37,813 bases of DNA from Candidatus Aenigmatarchaeota archaeon. GTDB taxonomy: Archaea > Aenigmatarchaeota > Aenigmatarchaeia > GW2011-AR5 > JAGGXF01. Position numbers and translations under genes: made by a program. Where the stretch lies: assembly GCA_021157845.1 (NCBI GenBank), contig JAGGVU010000008.1:1-37813 (forward strand), written 5' to 3'. Under the pieces are notes generated by a model. It was not told the origin of the DNA. It ran no database searches and saw only the letters and a list, made by a program, of their open reading frames with translations. Of this stretch, positions 37,230 to 37,813 are shown in pieces. Position 1 is the first letter of the stretch; every line of letters starts with the position of its first letter.

Positions 37230-37813
37230 TTGAAAGATAAAAAAAACATTTTGATGTTATTGACTAATGGATTTGAACCAGATGAAAGAGTTCGAAAAGA
37301 AGGAAAATGTTTAGTAAAAAATAATTACGATGTAACGATTTTCTGTTGGGATAGAAGCTGCAAATATAAAAAATCGGAAATAATTGATGGTATAAAAATA
37401 ATTAGGTTTAGAACAGGTAAATCCAGAATAAGGTCTGCTTTTTCGGTGGCGTTTGGTTTTTTGAAATTATACAAAAAGATTATATCTTTTGTTAAAAGAA
37501 ACGGAAAAAATTATGAAATAATCCATTGTAATGATTATGACACACTTTTTTTAGGTTCGTATCTAAAAAAAAGAATGAACGCTAAAATGATTTACGATTC
37601 GCATGAATTATTTTTTTCTTATACAAATAATCATTTATTAAATTTAGTGTTTTTTTTAATAGAAAAAATGAATTTAAAAAATGTTGACGGGCTTATTCAT
37701 ACAAATAAGAAAAGGTTGCATTTTTTTCTTAAAAAACATAAAATAAAAATTAAAAATAAAGTAATAATCAATAATTATCCAGAAAAAAATAGGAATTTTA
37801 ATAAAAGAAAAAA
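37230..37813 (+). CDS. Glycosyltransferase family 4-like N-terminal domain (partial, TTG start, runs off right edge)
   Basis: LKDKKNILMLLTNGFEPDERVRKEGKCLVKNNYDVTIFCWDR...EIIHCNDYDTLFLGSYLKKRMNAKMIYDSHELF; GGTGA upstream. Missing from ORF track because it is open-ended. Confidence 0.8.
   Translation, partial: MKDKKNILMLLTNGFEPDERVRKEGKCLVKNNYDVTIFCWDRSCKYKKSEIIDGIKIIRFRTGKSRIRSAFSVAFGFLKLYKKIISFVKRNGKNYEIIHCNDYDTLFLGSYLKKRMNAKMIYDSHELFFSYTNNHLLNLVFFLIEKMNLKNVDGLIHTNKKRLHFFLKKHKIKIKNKVIINNYPEKNRNFNKRK

Noticed and set aside
1-37813. CRISPR array, transposase/IS element, or integrated virus
   Set aside because: No regularly spaced direct repeats, no transposase or integrase motifs, no phage structural genes seen.

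Overview
This is an AT-rich archaeal chromosomal segment. GAGGTGA-type Shine-Dalgarno sites and archaeal-type information genes suggest a DPANN-like or euryarchaeal-related lineage, but lineage is inference only. About 33 protein genes can be supported. They include acetyl-CoA synthetase, a type IV pilin-like protein, an SbcD-related phosphoesterase next to an Lhr helicase, methionine aminopeptidase, Cdc48/VAT, RadB, PurF, a divergent PGK, a lipoprotein DJ-1/PfpI protein, topoisomerase I, the GMP synthase PP-ATPase, SerS, a minimal MGMT-like protein, TyrS, a beta-CASP nuclease with RtcA, Hsp20, MBL and DUF2797 proteins, a YunG-like protein, a 1303-aa C25/gingipain-like exoprotein, and the start of a surface-glycan glycosyltransferase locus. 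No CRISPR array, rRNA or tRNA was found. The most interesting signals are: (1) a ~90-nt RNA-like element (~1516-1617) closed by a kink-turn and containing an H-type pseudoknot, with its own TATA-like box, directly upstream of a small HTH gene; (2) a GuaAa-type glutamine amidotransferase homolog that has lost its whole catalytic triad, in a genome segment whose GMP synthase PP-ATPase subunit is unusually long; (3) a beta-CASP nuclease ORF whose only plausible initiation codon is AUC; (4) a C25 peptidase-like exoprotein that appears to have lost its His/Cys dyad; (5) a run of adjacent hairpins and palindromes next to a 25-aa acidic microprotein; (6) an in-frame chimeric gene remnant at the glycan locus.
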